Part shown: piece by piece, positions 44,738 to 53,757 of the stretch
Numbering within the stretch: the stretch's first letter is position 1
Layout of the letters: the number at the start of each line of letters is the position of its first letter
Source of the DNA: Deltaproteobacteria bacterium
GTDB taxonomy: Bacteria > Desulfobacterota > GWC2-55-46 > JAJCZF01
Length of the DNA stretch: 57,845 nucleotides
Reading direction: 5' to 3'
Assembly (NCBI GenBank): GCA_029262535.1
Contig: JAJCZF010000015.1
Location: 1-57,845, forward strand
Translations under genes and position numbers: made by a program
Notes under the pieces: model-generated
Told to the model about the DNA's origin: nothing
Seen by the model: the letters and a program-made list of their open reading frames with translations, nothing else
Databases searched by the model: none

Positions 44738-46117
44738 ATGCATAGATTCGACGATAATATAAAAAAGGCGCTTAGGGATATTCTTGGAGCCGATAATGTA
44801 ACATTCTCCGGGGACGAGCTTCTCTGTTATTCCTACGACGCTACGGGCAAGGAGTTTCTGCCCGCTGGCGCGGCCTTTCCCGCTACGGCTCTAGAGGTCT
44901 CCGAAGTTATCAAGCTCGCCAATAGGTTTAACTTTCCTGTAATACCGCGTGGCGCGGGTTCGGGTTTTACCGGCGGCAGTACACCGGTGCGTGGCGGCCT
45001 TGTTCTTTCGACTGAGCGCATGGATAAGATACTCTCTATAGATAGTGAAAATTTTATAGCAACGGTCGAGCCCGGCGTGGTCAACGGAGATCTCCAGCAC
45101 GAGGTCATCGCAAAGGGGCTCTTCTATCCGCCCGACCCGTCGAGTCTGAAGTTCTGTACAATAGGCGGCAATATCGCCGAGTGCGCCGGGGGGCCGAGGG
45201 CTTTAAAATACGGAGTCACAAAGGACTATGTGCTCGGCCTTGAGGTCGTGCTTCCGACCGGAGAGATAATAGAGACCGGCACCGCCACGATGAAGGGTGT
45301 AGTCGGTTACGATCTGACAAAGCTTATGGTCGGCTCCGAGGGTACGCTCGGTATCGTCACAAAGACTACGCTAAAGCTGATTGCACTGCCCGAAGCGACG
45401 CGCTCACTACTTGCCGTATTTAACAGTCTTAAAGAGTGCGCCGACTCAGTGAATAAGATACTGCTCTCGGGCGCGTTGCCTTCGACGCTTGAGTTGATAG
45501 ACGGTGTCTCGATAAAGGCCGTCAGGACATATTCCGATACGGCGCTACCGGAGGCCGGCGGTTTACTACTTATAGAGGTGGACGGCGACAGTGAGTCAAC
45601 AGGACGCGAGGCGGCGTTAATAGAAAAGGTATGTAGAGCGGGCGGGGCCGTTGAGGTACGTTCGGCCTCCGACAAGAGAGGGCAGCGCGAGCTGTGGGGC
45701 GCAAGGCGCGCGATATCGCCATCTCTAAAGAATCTCAAACCCGACAAGCTGAACGAAGATGTCGTTGTGCCTCGTTCGAATATTTCGGCCCTGATAGAGG
45801 GTGTTGGAGTGATAGCCGAAGAGTTGGGTGTCGTCATCGCATCTTTCGGGCATGCCGGGGACGGCAATATACATGTAAATATAATGATCGACCGCACAGA
45901 CCCGGACGAAGAGGCCAGAGGGTTAAAGGCGGTCGAAGAGGTCTTTGCGCTAACCCTTAAACTCGGCGGAACCATAAGCGGCGAGCACGGCGTGGGCACT
46001 GCAAAGGTCCCCTATATACGTATGGAATTGACCGAAGAGGTAATAGCCCTCATGAAGAATATAAAGAAGCTATTCGATCCGAATGGGATACTAAATCCCG
46101 GAAAAATATTCAACTAG
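44738..46117 (+). CDS. glcD: FAD-linked (glycolate/lactate-type) oxidase subunit GlcD
   Basis: An FAD-dependent 2-hydroxyacid dehydrogenase subunit. The FAD-binding PCMH domain (about 35-215) has PRGAGSGFTGGSTPVRGGLV and GGNIAECAGGPRALKYG. The C-terminal FAD-oxidase domain (about 215-455) has SFGHAGDGNIHVN and ISGEHGVGTAK with metal- and substrate-site histidines. The length of 459 aa is normal. It forms a unit with glcF 7 nt downstream. The substrate may be glycolate, D-lactate or another 2-hydroxyacid, and sequence alone does not decide. Confidence 0.88.
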   Translation: MHRFDDNIKKALRDILGADNVTFSGDELLCYSYDATGKEFLPAGAAFPATALEVSEVIKLANRFNFPVIPRGAGSGFTGGSTPVRGGLVLSTERMDKILSIDSENFIATVEPGVVNGDLQHEVIAKGLFYPPDPSSLKFCTIGGNIAECAGGPRALKYGVTKDYVLGLEVVLPTGEIIETGTATMKGVVGYDLTKLMVGSEGTLGIVTKTTLKLIALPEATRSLLAVFNSLKECADSVNKILLSGALPSTLELIDGVSIKAVRTYSDTALPEAGGLLLIEVDGDSESTGREAALIEKVCRAGGAVEVRSASDKRGQRELWGARRAISPSLKNLKPDKLNEDVVVPRSNISALIEGVGVIAEELGVVIASFGHAGDGNIHVNIMIDRTDPDEEARGLKAVEEVFALTLKLGGTISGEHGVGTAKVPYIRMELTEEVIALMKNIKKLFDPNGILNPGKIFN

Positions 46118-46124
46118 TTTAGAT

Positions 46125-47417
46125 ATGAAAAACCTTAAAGAATATATTCCCGACCTGGACCGCTGCGTGCGTTGCGGTTCATGCAGGGGCGGGTGTCCGA
46201 CTCTAGGCGCGATCAGGCGCGAGTGGGGCTCGGCTCGCGGCCGACTTGCGCTAATACGCGCGCATATCATGGGTAATACCGTCGATACGGCGGTCTTTAA
46301 AAAACATATAAAGGATTGTACCCTCTGCGGCGTATGCGAGGTCGCCTGTCCAAACGATATAAAGGTCACAGATATTATTCTCGCCGCCCGCGCCGAGCTG
46401 GTCGATAAAGAGGGCTTGCCGCTTGGAGCCTCGCTCGTTATGAAGGGCATACTCGACGCGCCGAAATTAGGGCCGCTTGCTCTAAAGGCCGCCTCTAAAT
46501 TCCAGAAGTTGCTTGGCAGTAAAGAAGGCAAGTCGGTGCTCGACCGCTTCAAGATGCCCTATATGCCGATGGGAGGTCCGGAGCGTTCGATGCCCAAACT
46601 TGCTTCGACATTCTTTCTGGAAACAAAAGAGGCGCGGGCCTATAAAAAGCCGCCATCTGAGATGCCGGGTGGTATTGCGGACGGACCCGTGGTCGCGTTC
46701 TTTGCCGGTTGCGCCGTTAACTACCTGATGCCCGACCTGGGGTTAAAGACCCTCGAACTACTCGCCAAACATGGCGCGCGTATCGTTGTGCCGCAGGCGC
46801 AGGCCTGCTGCGGCATGCCGCCGCTCTCCATGGGTGATATGAATACCGCAAAGAGCCTCGCCCTGAAGAACCTGGAGGCCTTTGAAGGCCTCAACTGCGA
46901 CTATATAACAACCCCGTGCGCTACCTGCACATATGGAATAAAGGAGACCTTTTACAATACCCTTTCCGGCGAAGGGCCGGAAGTAAAGGCGCGTATAGAT
47001 CGCTTTGCCGAAAAGGTGCGTGATATTACCGACCTTATGGTAAATGTATTAAAGATTGAATCCGGCCAGGTAACTAGCGAAGCCGGTATCGAAAAACGCT
47101 CCGTTACCTATCACGACCCCTGCCACCTCGCAAGGGGGCTTGGCATACGCGACGAACCCAGAGAGATAATCGAGCGCAGCGGAGTCGAGTTCAGGGAGAT
47201 GAAGAACCCGTGCCGCTGTTGCGGTCTCGGCGGCGGCGTCGGTTATTCCAATTACGAACTTTCGAGCGCAATAGCCAGGGAAAAGGCCGAGCGCGTTAGC
47301 GCCACAGGGGCCGATATTCTTGCTACCGCATGTCCCGGATGTATGATACAAATAAAGGATAGTTTAGATACCAATAATGTGGATGTAGAGGTAAAACACG
47401 TAATAGAATTGCTCTAG
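46125..47417 (+). CDS. glcF: Iron-sulfur oxidoreductase subunit GlcF
   Basis: The electron-transfer partner of GlcD. It has two [4Fe-4S] motifs, CVRCGSCRGGC (Cys 14, 17, 20, 24) and CTLCGVCEVACP (from about residue 65). Two CCG domains follow, one with AQACCGMPP and one with HDPCHLARG and NPCRCCGLGGGVGYS. There is no membrane helix, so electrons probably pass to a quinone or membrane partner encoded elsewhere. The length of 430 aa is normal. Confidence 0.9.
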   Translation: MKNLKEYIPDLDRCVRCGSCRGGCPTLGAIRREWGSARGRLALIRAHIMGNTVDTAVFKKHIKDCTLCGVCEVACPNDIKVTDIILAARAELVDKEGLPLGASLVMKGILDAPKLGPLALKAASKFQKLLGSKEGKSVLDRFKMPYMPMGGPERSMPKLASTFFLETKEARAYKKPPSEMPGGIADGPVVAFFAGCAVNYLMPDLGLKTLELLAKHGARIVVPQAQACCGMPPLSMGDMNTAKSLALKNLEAFEGLNCDYITTPCATCTYGIKETFYNTLSGEGPEVKARIDRFAEKVRDITDLMVNVLKIESGQVTSEAGIEKRSVTYHDPCHLARGLGIRDEPREIIERSGVEFREMKNPCRCCGLGGGVGYSNYELSSAIAREKAERVSATGADILATACPGCMIQIKDSLDTNNVDVEVKHVIELL

Positions 47418-47434
47418 GCGAGAAGCAAACGTAA

Positions 47435-49600
47435 ATGACGGATTTTATATTCTGTATCCATAACCACCAGCCCGTGGGCAACTTCGAGATAGTAATGGAA
47501 GATGCCTATGTAAAGTCCTACCTGCCCTTCCTTAGGGCGGTGGCCGAGCACTCTTCTCTAAAGATTTCATATCATACGACCGGCTTTCTGCTCGACTGGT
47601 TCGTAGAGAATCACCCTGAATATATAGATATTCTTAAGGGCCTTCAGTCGGCGGGCCGCCTTGAGATACTTGGCGGCGGTTACTACGAGCCGATACTTCC
47701 GATCCTGCCCGAGGAGGACCGGGTCGGACAGATAGTAATGATGTCCGATAGGATTGAAGAGCTCTTCGGTGTAAGGCCGCGCGGCATGTGGCTCGCCGAG
47801 CGTGTCTGGGAACCCGCGCTTCCTCAGACTCTTAAACGCGCCGGTATGGACTATGTCGTGCTCGATGATTTTCATCTGCAGCGCGCGGGACTTTCCGACC
47901 GGGAGATACGGCGCGGTTATTATATTACCGAGGACGCCGGGCACTCTATAAATATATTCGGCGGCTCCGAGTCTATGCGTTACCTCGTCCCCTTCAGGCC
48001 CGCCGAAGATATAGGAAGCTTTTTTAATGAAGTCGGAGAGGAAAGTGAGAATTCGCTTGTCGTATATGCCGACGACGGTGAGAAGTTCGGTGTATGGCCA
48101 AAGACCCACGAGTGGGTCTTTGAGCGCGGTTGGCTCGAAAGCTTTTTAAAACTTATGGGAAGGCTGGAAGGAGAGGTAGACTTTACGACCTTTACGGAGT
48201 TTTTGGATAACAATCCTGCTTCGGGCCGTATATATCCACAGCCTACCTCATATATGGAGATGGGTGAGTGGACCCTGCCGCCGGAGGCGGCCAAGGCTTT
48301 CGAGAGGGCGAAAGAGAGCGCGGATGAGGATCTAAAACCGTTTCTTCAGGGCGGCATCTGGCGCGGTTTTCTAAGTAAGTACCCTGAGTCGAACTGGATG
48401 CATAAGAGGATGATAAAGGCCAGCCGCGCGCTCTGTGCTGCGGCGCCGGATATGAAGTCCGCTCCATACGAGGCGGCCCGCAGGTTTCTATATATGTCGC
48501 AGAGTAACGACGCCCTGTGGCACGGCGTATTCGGCGGCATATACTTGCCGCACCTGCGCGGGGCGGTATTTGAAAATATACTTGCGGCCGAAAAGCTTTT
48601 GGAAGACAATTCCGGGCCAGGCGCTATTACGGAGTCCGGCGATTTCGACGCGGACGGCTTTGAAGAGATAATAGTTCGCTCCGACGACCTGAATCTATTT
48701 ATCTCACCCGAAGCCGGCGGCACGCTCTTTGAGCTGGACTATAAACCCGCGCTGGTTAATCTATCTAATACTCTAACTCGCTGGTATGAGTCATATCATG
48801 ACCGCGTGGCCGAGGAAGAGGTCAGGGCCCTTAATAAAGACGAGGCCGAAGGCAGTGGTGATGACGGCGACTTTATAGCGACCATACACGGTTCTATGGG
48901 CCTTAAAGAGAGCGGCCTTGCGGAGCTTTTAAAGTATGATAGTGAAAAGCGGGCCTCATTCAGGGAACGCCTCTTGAGAGCGGATACCGATATAGAGCTC
49001 TTTAAGTCCGGTGATTTTACCGAGCTTGCCGGTTTCAGCGGCCCTTACGAGAGCCATATTGATAACTGCTCCGCCTCGGTATCACTTACTCGCAAGGCGG
49101 TAGTAGACGGTATCTCGCTTAATATTAAAAAGGAATATCAAATTACCGGTCCGTCGGAATTTACCGTATCTTTTACTGTCGACGGCGGAGCCTCTTCTGG
49201 CGGCGCGACCGAGAGCGCGCTCTTAACGATGGAATTAAATCTCTACCTTCCGGCCTCTGACGGGGTTGCGACCTCTTACGACTTCGGGCACCATTTGGAA
49301 GGTGCAGAGGAGGCGGAGGAGGCCCGCGGTCTTGCTTCGACTGGCGTAATTAACTGTATAGAAGGTATAAAACTGATTGACGGTTATACCGGTTTAGAGA
49401 TTAAGGTAGGGCTCTCGAAGGGCGCAACCATGTGGCGTTATCCAATAGAGACGGTCTCTCAGTCCGAGTCCGGTTTTGAGAGGATCTTTCAGGGTTCTTC
49501 TCTTCTTTTCTTATATCCGGTCGAGGTTGGGCGCGCGGGCAGCCTATTTAGCGGCAGCTTTACGGTAAGTGTAAATAAGATAGATCCTTGGAGGTTTTGA
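47435..49600 (+). CDS. Glycoside hydrolase family 57 protein (4-alpha-glucanotransferase/alpha-amylase type)
   Basis: Acts on alpha-1,4-glucans such as glycogen or maltodextrin. The GH57 catalytic barrel is at the N-terminus: IHNHQPVGNF is the first conserved motif, Glu 122 in WLAERVWEP is the expected nucleophile and Asp 214 in YADDGEKFGVWP the expected acid. Helical (DUF1925-like, about 285-385) and beta-sandwich (DUF1926-like, about 400-720) domains follow, as in Thermococcus 4-alpha-glucanotransferase. The length of 721 aa is slightly long. It is cytosolic, with no signal peptide. No other glycogen gene is adjacent. Confidence 0.9.
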   Translation: MTDFIFCIHNHQPVGNFEIVMEDAYVKSYLPFLRAVAEHSSLKISYHTTGFLLDWFVENHPEYIDILKGLQSAGRLEILGGGYYEPILPILPEEDRVGQIVMMSDRIEELFGVRPRGMWLAERVWEPALPQTLKRAGMDYVVLDDFHLQRAGLSDREIRRGYYITEDAGHSINIFGGSESMRYLVPFRPAEDIGSFFNEVGEESENSLVVYADDGEKFGVWPKTHEWVFERGWLESFLKLMGRLEGEVDFTTFTEFLDNNPASGRIYPQPTSYMEMGEWTLPPEAAKAFERAKESADEDLKPFLQGGIWRGFLSKYPESNWMHKRMIKASRALCAAAPDMKSAPYEAARRFLYMSQSNDALWHGVFGGIYLPHLRGAVFENILAAEKLLEDNSGPGAITESGDFDADGFEEIIVRSDDLNLFISPEAGGTLFELDYKPALVNLSNTLTRWYESYHDRVAEEEVRALNKDEAEGSGDDGDFIATIHGSMGLKESGLAELLKYDSEKRASFRERLLRADTDIELFKSGDFTELAGFSGPYESHIDNCSASVSLTRKAVVDGISLNIKKEYQITGPSEFTVSFTVDGGASSGGATESALLTMELNLYLPASDGVATSYDFGHHLEGAEEAEEARGLASTGVINCIEGIKLIDGYTGLEIKVGLSKGATMWRYPIETVSQSESGFERIFQGSSLLFLYPVEVGRAGSLFSGSFTVSVNKIDPWRF

Positions 49601-49602
49601 AG

Positions 49603-50130
49603 ATGGAAGATCTATTAAAAGAGAAACTGGCACGAATAAAGCTAATGATATTCGACGTAGACGGGGTGCTTACCGACGGCAGGATAATATATAATAGCGA
49701 AGGCGTGGAGACAAAGTGCTTTGACGTGCGTGACGGACACGGCATAAAGTTGCTCATGCGTTCAGGCATTGACGTGGCGCTTGTTACGGCCAGAAGCTCT
49801 GCGGTAGTTACGAAAAGGGCCGAAGATATCGGCATCAAGATGGTCTTTCAGGGCTGCAAGGATAAACTAGCCGCCCTTGAGGAGATAGTTAAGGTGACGG
49901 GCCTTGCGGTCGGCGAGTTGGCATATTTGGGTGACGATCTTATCGACCTTCCGGTCCTTACGCGGGTTGGATTTTCCGTTGCCGTAAGGGACGCGGTCGA
50001 AGAGCTTAAGAGCGTTGTAGACTACATTACCGAAAAACCCGGCGGGCGCGGCGCGGCACGGGAAGTATGTGAGCTAATCCTCAAGAATACCGGAAAATGG
50101 GACGAGGTAACGGCCCGCTATTACAGGTAG
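49603..50130 (+). CDS. kdsC: 3-Deoxy-D-manno-octulosonate 8-phosphate phosphatase KdsC
   Basis: A HAD phosphatase that makes Kdo for the LPS inner core. The catalytic motif is IFDVDGVLTDG with both aspartates, then VTARSS (motif II Thr), the lysine in GCKDK and GDDLIDLPVL (motif IV). It lacks a large cap, as expected for the tetrameric KdsC family. The protein is about 175 aa. I chose ATG 49603, eight bases after TTGGAGG. An upstream TTG at 49588 lies in that site. It follows the GH57 gene immediately. Confidence 0.92.
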   Translation: MEDLLKEKLARIKLMIFDVDGVLTDGRIIYNSEGVETKCFDVRDGHGIKLLMRSGIDVALVTARSSAVVTKRAEDIGIKMVFQGCKDKLAALEEIVKVTGLAVGELAYLGDDLIDLPVLTRVGFSVAVRDAVEELKSVVDYITEKPGGRGAAREVCELILKNTGKWDEVTARYYR

Positions 50131-50182
50131 AATATAAATTCTTACTGTTGATCCTACCTCTTCGCTAGTGCTTCTTGCCTAT

Positions 50183-50202
50183 GCTATGCAAGGCTATGCA
50201 AG
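50183..50202 (+). repeat. Exact 10-bp tandem repeat upstream of the lptC promoter
   Basis: GCTATGCAAG occurs twice in a row, with CCTATG just before it. The repeat period of 10 bp is about one helical turn, and the pair lies about 25 bp upstream of a good -35 box, which suits an activator or repressor site. No known site is recognised. Confidence 0.45.
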
Positions 50203-50227
50203 CATTGGGCCAAGATTTAAAATGGCC

Positions 50228-50257
50228 TTTACATGACCTCTCTGCCAGTGGTATACT
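50228..50257 (+). promoter_or_regulatory. Candidate promoter for lptCAB-rpoN
   Basis: TTTACA (50228-50233), an 18-nt spacer and TATACT (50252-50257), each five of six matches to the sigma-70 consensus. It lies in the 192-nt gap after kdsC and would give a leader of about 60 nt before lptC. Confidence 0.48.
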
Positions 50258-50322
50258 TTTCTTGTAAAAACTTTGTCAACTCATCTACTTAAGCCGTTCG
50301 GGAGTGGTTCTTTAATTCGTCT

Positions 50323-50907
50323 ATGAAGTGGAACTTTAGAAAACCTCTGCTCGCGTTCATCGCTATCTCCGTAATAGCGCTTGCGGTTGCTTCCTACTCG
50401 ACATACCGGTCGAGACAGGGCCCTGCCGTGCCTGCGCCCGCTGAGATATCGACCGAAGAGGTTCCGACCGGCGGTGTGCGTTTAGACAAGGTCCACTATA
50501 CCGGAACCCGCAAGGGGCGGCTTGAGTGGGAGCTTGACGCCGAGAGTGCTACACATATGAAAGACGACAATATCGAACTTGCAAGGCTCGATACGGTCTC
50601 AATCAGTTTTTATAATGAAACAGGCATGGCCTATACCCTGAAGAGCGAAGAGGGAAATTACGACGGCAAGAGCGGGCGGCTCGACGCAACGGGTGATGTT
50701 ATAGTAAAGAGCCACGAAGGATATACGGTCTCGACGCCCAGCATATGGTATATGACCGGCGTTGGTCAGATAAGATCCAAAGAGAACGTAACGCTCAGGT
50801 CAAACGCCATGACCATTAATGGCACGGGTATGATCATGGAGGTCGATAGCGGTGTGGTAAAGATACTTAAAGATGTAAAGGCGGAGTTCAGGCATGCTGA
50901 GTTTTAA
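50323..50907 (+). CDS. lptC: LPS export protein LptC
   Basis: LptC is anchored in the inner membrane and receives LPS from LptB2FG to pass it to LptA. One membrane helix (about 7-26) precedes a periplasmic beta-jellyroll domain with the repeating LDATGDVIVKS and IRSKENVTLRSNAMTINGTG strands typical of the LptC/LptA/OstA fold. The length of 194 aa is normal. The start has only a distant GGGAG. It overlaps lptA by 14 nt. Confidence 0.9.
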   Translation: MKWNFRKPLLAFIAISVIALAVASYSTYRSRQGPAVPAPAEISTEEVPTGGVRLDKVHYTGTRKGRLEWELDAESATHMKDDNIELARLDTVSISFYNETGMAYTLKSEEGNYDGKSGRLDATGDVIVKSHEGYTVSTPSIWYMTGVGQIRSKENVTLRSNAMTINGTGMIMEVDSGVVKILKDVKAEFRHAEF

Positions 50908-51463
50908 GATAAAAGCCATATATCCGGCGCTCTTGGGTCTGGCCTTCCTATTCGGTTCAATAGCGGTCTCACCGCCTGTAGCAATATCCGCCGAGTCCGC
51001 AGGTATGATCGGTGACGGCACGAAGAGAGGGCCTATTACGGTCGACTCCGATACAATGGAGGCCGATAATTCAAAGCATATGGTCGTCTTTAGAGGTAAT
51101 GTAGTCGTTAAGGAGGACTTTACGCTCTGCACCGAAGAACTTACTATATACTATAATGAAAAGCAGGAAATACGTGATATAATAGCATTAGGAAATGTAA
51201 GGGTTTATCAGGAGTCACGGGTCGCTCGCGCCCAGGAAGCGACATATAATTTTATCGACGGCACCATGGTCTTGACCGGCTCTCCGAATGTGAGCCAGTG
51301 CGGGGATAAGGTGACCGGAGAGTCGATAACATTTAATGTCAAAGACGGCACGGCGCTCGTTGAGAGCAAGGGCGGCGGCAGGGTTAGGGCCGTTATAATG
51401 CCCAATAAAGATTGCCCAAAGGATAAGGTTATTGAAAAGGATATCTGTCGAGGGTCTATGTAA
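50894..51463 (+). CDS. lptA: LPS transport periplasmic protein LptA
   Basis: LptA polymerises into the periplasmic bridge for LPS. A signal peptide covers about residues 1-33. The OstA-like domain starts at GPITVDSDTMEADNSKHMVV and contains VVFRGNVVVKEDFTL, a hallmark of the family. The C-terminus has two cysteines (NKDCPKD and DICRGSM), unusual in LptA and possibly forming a disulfide. The length of 189 aa is typical. It overlaps lptC by 14 nt and lptB by 32 nt. Confidence 0.9.
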   Translation: MLSFKIKAIYPALLGLAFLFGSIAVSPPVAISAESAGMIGDGTKRGPITVDSDTMEADNSKHMVVFRGNVVVKEDFTLCTEELTIYYNEKQEIRDIIALGNVRVYQESRVARAQEATYNFIDGTMVLTGSPNVSQCGDKVTGESITFNVKDGTALVESKGGGRVRAVIMPNKDCPKDKVIEKDICRGSM

Positions 51464-52154
51464 GTCCTTCAAAGGCAGGAAGGTCTTAAACGGGGTCAGT
51501 CTAACGGTGGGCCAGGGCGAGGTTGTCGGTCTGCTTGGCCCAAACGGCGCCGGTAAAACTACCACCTTCTATATAACGGTCGGCCTTATAGGGGCCGATT
51601 CGGGCAGTGTCCTGCTTATGGGCGAGGATATTACCGATATGCCTATGTACGAGAGGGCCAGACGCGGCGTAAGTTACCTGCCTCAGGAGCCCTCGGTCTT
51701 CAGAAAACTTACCGTAGAGGATAATATTAGAGCTATTGCCCAGTACAGGGGAATCTCCAGGTCTGAAGAGAACGAAGTCGTTGACAGCCTGCTTGAGGAT
51801 CTTGGTATTACGCATGTCGCCAAGTCCATGGCCTACGCCCTTTCCGGGGGCGAAAGGAGGCGTGTCGAGATCGCAAGGGCGCTTGTAAACGAGCCCTCTT
51901 TTCTTCTTCTGGACGAGCCTTTTTCCGGCATAGACCCGAAGGCCGTGGCAGATATTCAGGATATAGTAAGGGAGCTCTGTGCAAGGTCCATAGGGGTTCT
52001 GGTGACCGACCATAATGTCGAGGCCACGCTCGGTATCTGCGACCACGCTTATATAATAGATAGCGGCGCGGTGCTTGAGGCCGGCACTCCGGCAGAGATA
52101 CTTGACAGTACTCGCGTAAGAGAGGTATACCTTGGTGATAGGTTCAGTATATAA
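51432..52154 (+). CDS. lptB: LPS export ABC ATPase LptB
   Basis: LptB powers LPS extraction with LptF and LptG, which are not in this window. Walker A is GPNGAGKTTTFY, the signature is LSGGERRRVEIARAL and Walker B is FLLLDEPFSGIDP, with the switch histidine in VTDHNVEATL. The length is 240 aa, normal. The start is TTG at 51432, well inside lptA, with AAGGATAAGG upstream, and it gives the usual N-terminus before GLCKSFKGRKVL. Confidence 0.95.
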   Translation: MKRISVEGLCKSFKGRKVLNGVSLTVGQGEVVGLLGPNGAGKTTTFYITVGLIGADSGSVLLMGEDITDMPMYERARRGVSYLPQEPSVFRKLTVEDNIRAIAQYRGISRSEENEVVDSLLEDLGITHVAKSMAYALSGGERRRVEIARALVNEPSFLLLDEPFSGIDPKAVADIQDIVRELCARSIGVLVTDHNVEATLGICDHAYIIDSGAVLEAGTPAEILDSTRVREVYLGDRFSI

Positions 52155-52196
52155 TATGCTCACTGGCAAGACGGCCCACGGCGGGAGCGAAGCTTA

Positions 52197-53651
52197 ATGG
52201 CCTTTGAACTGAGACAGGAACAGAGGCTCAGTCAGACACTTGCCATGACGCCTCAGCTGCAGCAGGCCATAAAACTGCTGCAACTATCGAGGCTTGAGCT
52301 TCTCGACGAGGTTAAGGAAGAGATAGAGACCAACCCCATCCTTGAGTGCTCGACTGCCTCGGAGCCGGTCGAACCGTCGCAGGAGGTAGAACCTAAAAAA
52401 GAAGACCAGACACAGCAGGCCGAACCCGACTGGGAGGCCTTCCTTGATAAGAGCAATGAATACGGTCCCAGGGGCGGGATAAATTTTAGCGATTGGACAG
52501 AAGAGAGTACATTAAATAATATTACTCAGGGACCCGAGGGGCTTGGAGAGCACCTTTTAAGACAGCTGAATCTGGTTGGCCTTGGCGACGAAGAGGTAGC
52601 TCTCGGTCGTTTTATTATCGGCAATATAGACGGCGACGGTTATCTTAGAGTGCTTGATGAGAATAGTCTCAAGCCTGACGAACAGGAGAGCCGCTCGCTT
52701 GACGAGATATCTGTCTGTACGGAGACGGAACGCTCTACGGTTGAGAAGGTGCTCGGCGTTATTCAGTCTTTTGAACCCGCTGGGGTCGGTGCCCGTTCGA
52801 CCCGCGAGTGCCTGCTTATTCAGGCAAGATACCTTCCGGTGCGGGATGAGCTGGTCGAGGAGGTTCTCTCAAGATTTCTTCCGGAGCTTGCCAATAAGAA
52901 CTATAGGGCGATAGCGACAAAACTCGGAGTGAGCTTCGACCATGTAGTAGAGACGGCGCGCACCATCGTGAAGGATCTTAACCCCATGCCGGGTTCCGGT
53001 TTCGGGGGCGAAGAGGCCCATGCTATTATTCCGGATGTATATATTAAGAAGATGGACGGGCGTTATGTCGTCGTGCAGAACGACAACGGGCTGCCGAGGC
53101 TAAAGATAAGCCCCTATTACAAAGACCTGATGAGCCGCGCGGCAGGGGCCGACGATAGCACGAGAGATTATATAAAAGAACGCTTTAATAGCGCGATGTG
53201 GCTTATCAAGAGCGTCCATCAGAGGAAGGTGACGATCTTTCGCGTTGTGGAGTCCATTGTGAAGTTTCAAAGAGAATTTCTCGATAAGGGTGTCGAGTTT
53301 CTAAAACCCCTGACGCTCAAGGATGTGGCCGACGACATAGGGGTTCACGAGTCCACGGTCAGCAGGGTTACGTCTAATAAGTATGCCGATACACCGCGCG
53401 GCATACTGAGGTTAAAGTACTTTTTTTCCACATCGATGAGCAACGACGACGGCATCGATATCTCGGTGGAATTTATAAAGAAGACGATAAGGGGGCTTAT
53501 AGATGTAGAGGACGCGATGAGGCCTCTTAGCGATATGAAGATAGTCGACGAGTTGAAGGATAAAGGCATTGTCGTAAGCAGGAGAACGGTAACAAAGTAT
53601 CGTGAGGCGATGGGAGTGCTTTCGTCACACAAGAGAAAGAGTTATCTGTAA
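52197..53651 (+). CDS. rpoN: RNA polymerase sigma-54 factor RpoN
   Basis: Sigma-54 directs polymerase to -24/-12 promoters and needs AAA+ activators. Region I is the Gln/Leu-rich start (QRLSQTLAMTPQLQQAIKLL), region II is acidic (about 55-100), and region III has the core-binding and DNA-binding parts, with the HTH near DIGVHESTVSRVTSNKY and the RpoN box SRRTVTKYREAMG at the C-terminus. The length of 484 aa is typical. It follows lptB, as in many proteobacteria. Its stop is followed by the R6-R7 element pair. Confidence 0.96.
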   Translation: MAFELRQEQRLSQTLAMTPQLQQAIKLLQLSRLELLDEVKEEIETNPILECSTASEPVEPSQEVEPKKEDQTQQAEPDWEAFLDKSNEYGPRGGINFSDWTEESTLNNITQGPEGLGEHLLRQLNLVGLGDEEVALGRFIIGNIDGDGYLRVLDENSLKPDEQESRSLDEISVCTETERSTVEKVLGVIQSFEPAGVGARSTRECLLIQARYLPVRDELVEEVLSRFLPELANKNYRAIATKLGVSFDHVVETARTIVKDLNPMPGSGFGGEEAHAIIPDVYIKKMDGRYVVVQNDNGLPRLKISPYYKDLMSRAAGADDSTRDYIKERFNSAMWLIKSVHQRKVTIFRVVESIVKFQREFLDKGVEFLKPLTLKDVADDIGVHESTVSRVTSNKYADTPRGILRLKYFFSTSMSNDDGIDISVEFIKKTIRGLIDVEDAMRPLSDMKIVDELKDKGIVVSRRTVTKYREAMGVLSSHKRKSYL

Positions 53652-53655
53652 CCGC

Positions 53656-53722
53656 ACAGACGGTCGTCTGTTTTCTTTCGCGGAGATAGTTTCTGAATGT
53701 TGAAAGGATGTAGTACGCGCAA
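53656..53722 (+). repeat. Two-stem intergenic element, copy R6
   Basis: A 67-nt unit 4 nt after the rpoN stop. The head ACAGACG pairs with CGTCTGT around GT (53656-53671), followed by TTTCTTTCGCGG. The body is closed by CGCG (53679-53682) and CGCG (53716-53719), with flanking T-A pairs. The head class matches the fragment at 44546. Confidence 0.68.
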
Positions 53723-53757
53723 GGGGATAGACGGGTAGAGTTGATAGTTAACAATAA

